NCBI GenBank assembly: GCA_051878575.1
Contig: JBJEKJ010000100.1
Location: forward strand, 1 to 23,536
From: CALZFJ01 sp051878575
GTDB taxonomy: Bacteria > Bacteroidota > Bacteroidia > Bacteroidales > Muribaculaceae
Direction of reading: 5' to 3'
DNA length: 23,536 nucleotides
Every line of letters starts with the position of its first letter. The stretch's first letter is position 1. Positions 23,414 through 23,536 of this stretch are shown one piece after another. Both the position numbers and the translations under genes were made by a program. The notes below the pieces were generated by a model. It saw nothing but the letters and a program-made list of their open reading frames with translations. It was not told the origin of the DNA and made no database searches.

Positions 23414-23447
23414 CACTCGCAATGCGAAATTCAGCGCATACCAAACT

Positions 23448-23534
23448 GGAAAGGTGGGTGAGTGGCTGAAACCAGCAGTTTGCTAAACTGCCGTAGGAGT
23501 AATCCTACCACGAGTTCGAATCTCGTCCTTTCCG
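23448..23534 (+). tRNA. tRNA-Ser(GCU)
   Basis: A class II tRNA: 7-bp acceptor stem GGAAAGG / CCTTTCC, anticodon stem GCAGT/ACTGC with loop TTGCTAA (anticodon GCT at 23482-23484), a long variable arm built on TAGGA/TCCTA as serine tRNAs have, and a T arm with TTCGAAT. The discriminator base is G at 23534. The next bases are CA, so the 3' CCA appears not to be encoded. It reads Ser codons AGC and AGU. The gene ends two bases before the window edge. Confidence 0.97.
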
Positions 23535-23536
23535 CA

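Overview
The window looks like a chromosomal segment of a gut-type Bacteroidales bacterium, most likely from or near Muribaculaceae. The family placement is inferred from protein style and is not proven. Supporting signs are many upstream regions carrying the Bacteroidetes -7 promoter element TAnnTTTG (two with a well-spaced -33 TTTG), mostly weak Shine-Dalgarno sites, and Bacteroidetes-type proteins: a fused KorA, a NagB/PIG-L fusion, a MalY-type aminotransferase, a FadL-type porin and a coiled-coil lipoprotein. No phage, insertion sequence, CRISPR array or rRNA is visible.

Left region, 230-6383, minus strand. A regulated redox cluster reads, in transcription order: AraC-family regulator, secreted alpha/beta hydrolase with a Cys nucleophile, a 29-codon signal-peptide-like mini-ORF interlocked with both neighbours, a Tat/lipobox flavodoxin-ferredoxin (EFR1-like), a NapH-like membrane polyferredoxin with six 4Fe-4S motifs and an internal twin-arginine segment, and a Tat-signal aldo/keto reductase with two C-terminal 4Fe-4S motifs. 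The most interesting reading is an inducible electron-transfer route to the periplasmic side that feeds a substrate-reducing enzyme. The substrate cannot be told from sequence.

Region 6547-7085 holds three very small ORFs of unknown function (or a decayed gene) and a strong terminator. Then come a FadL-family outer-membrane protein (7121-8470), a MalY/PatB aminotransferase (8769-9941), and korB-korA (10170-13036), which oxidise a 2-oxoacid and reduce ferredoxin. All are on the minus strand. Divergent from korA is a plus-strand pair, an ABC ATPase and an FtsX/MacB-like permease (13257-15109).

Right region. A flavin reductase-rubredoxin fusion (15134-15784) is followed by an amino-sugar locus. 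There a 660-aa NagB-like/PIG-L deacetylase fusion whose NagB active site is eroded (16075-18057) is divergent from a compact NagB with an intact active site (18386-19195). Next is a probable minus-strand operon of an acidic hypothetical protein, rsmI and a coiled-coil lipoprotein (21690 down to 19356), then a PBP4/DacB-type D-Ala-D-Ala carboxypeptidase (21792-23303), and a complete tRNA-Ser(GCU) at the right edge with a good promoter.
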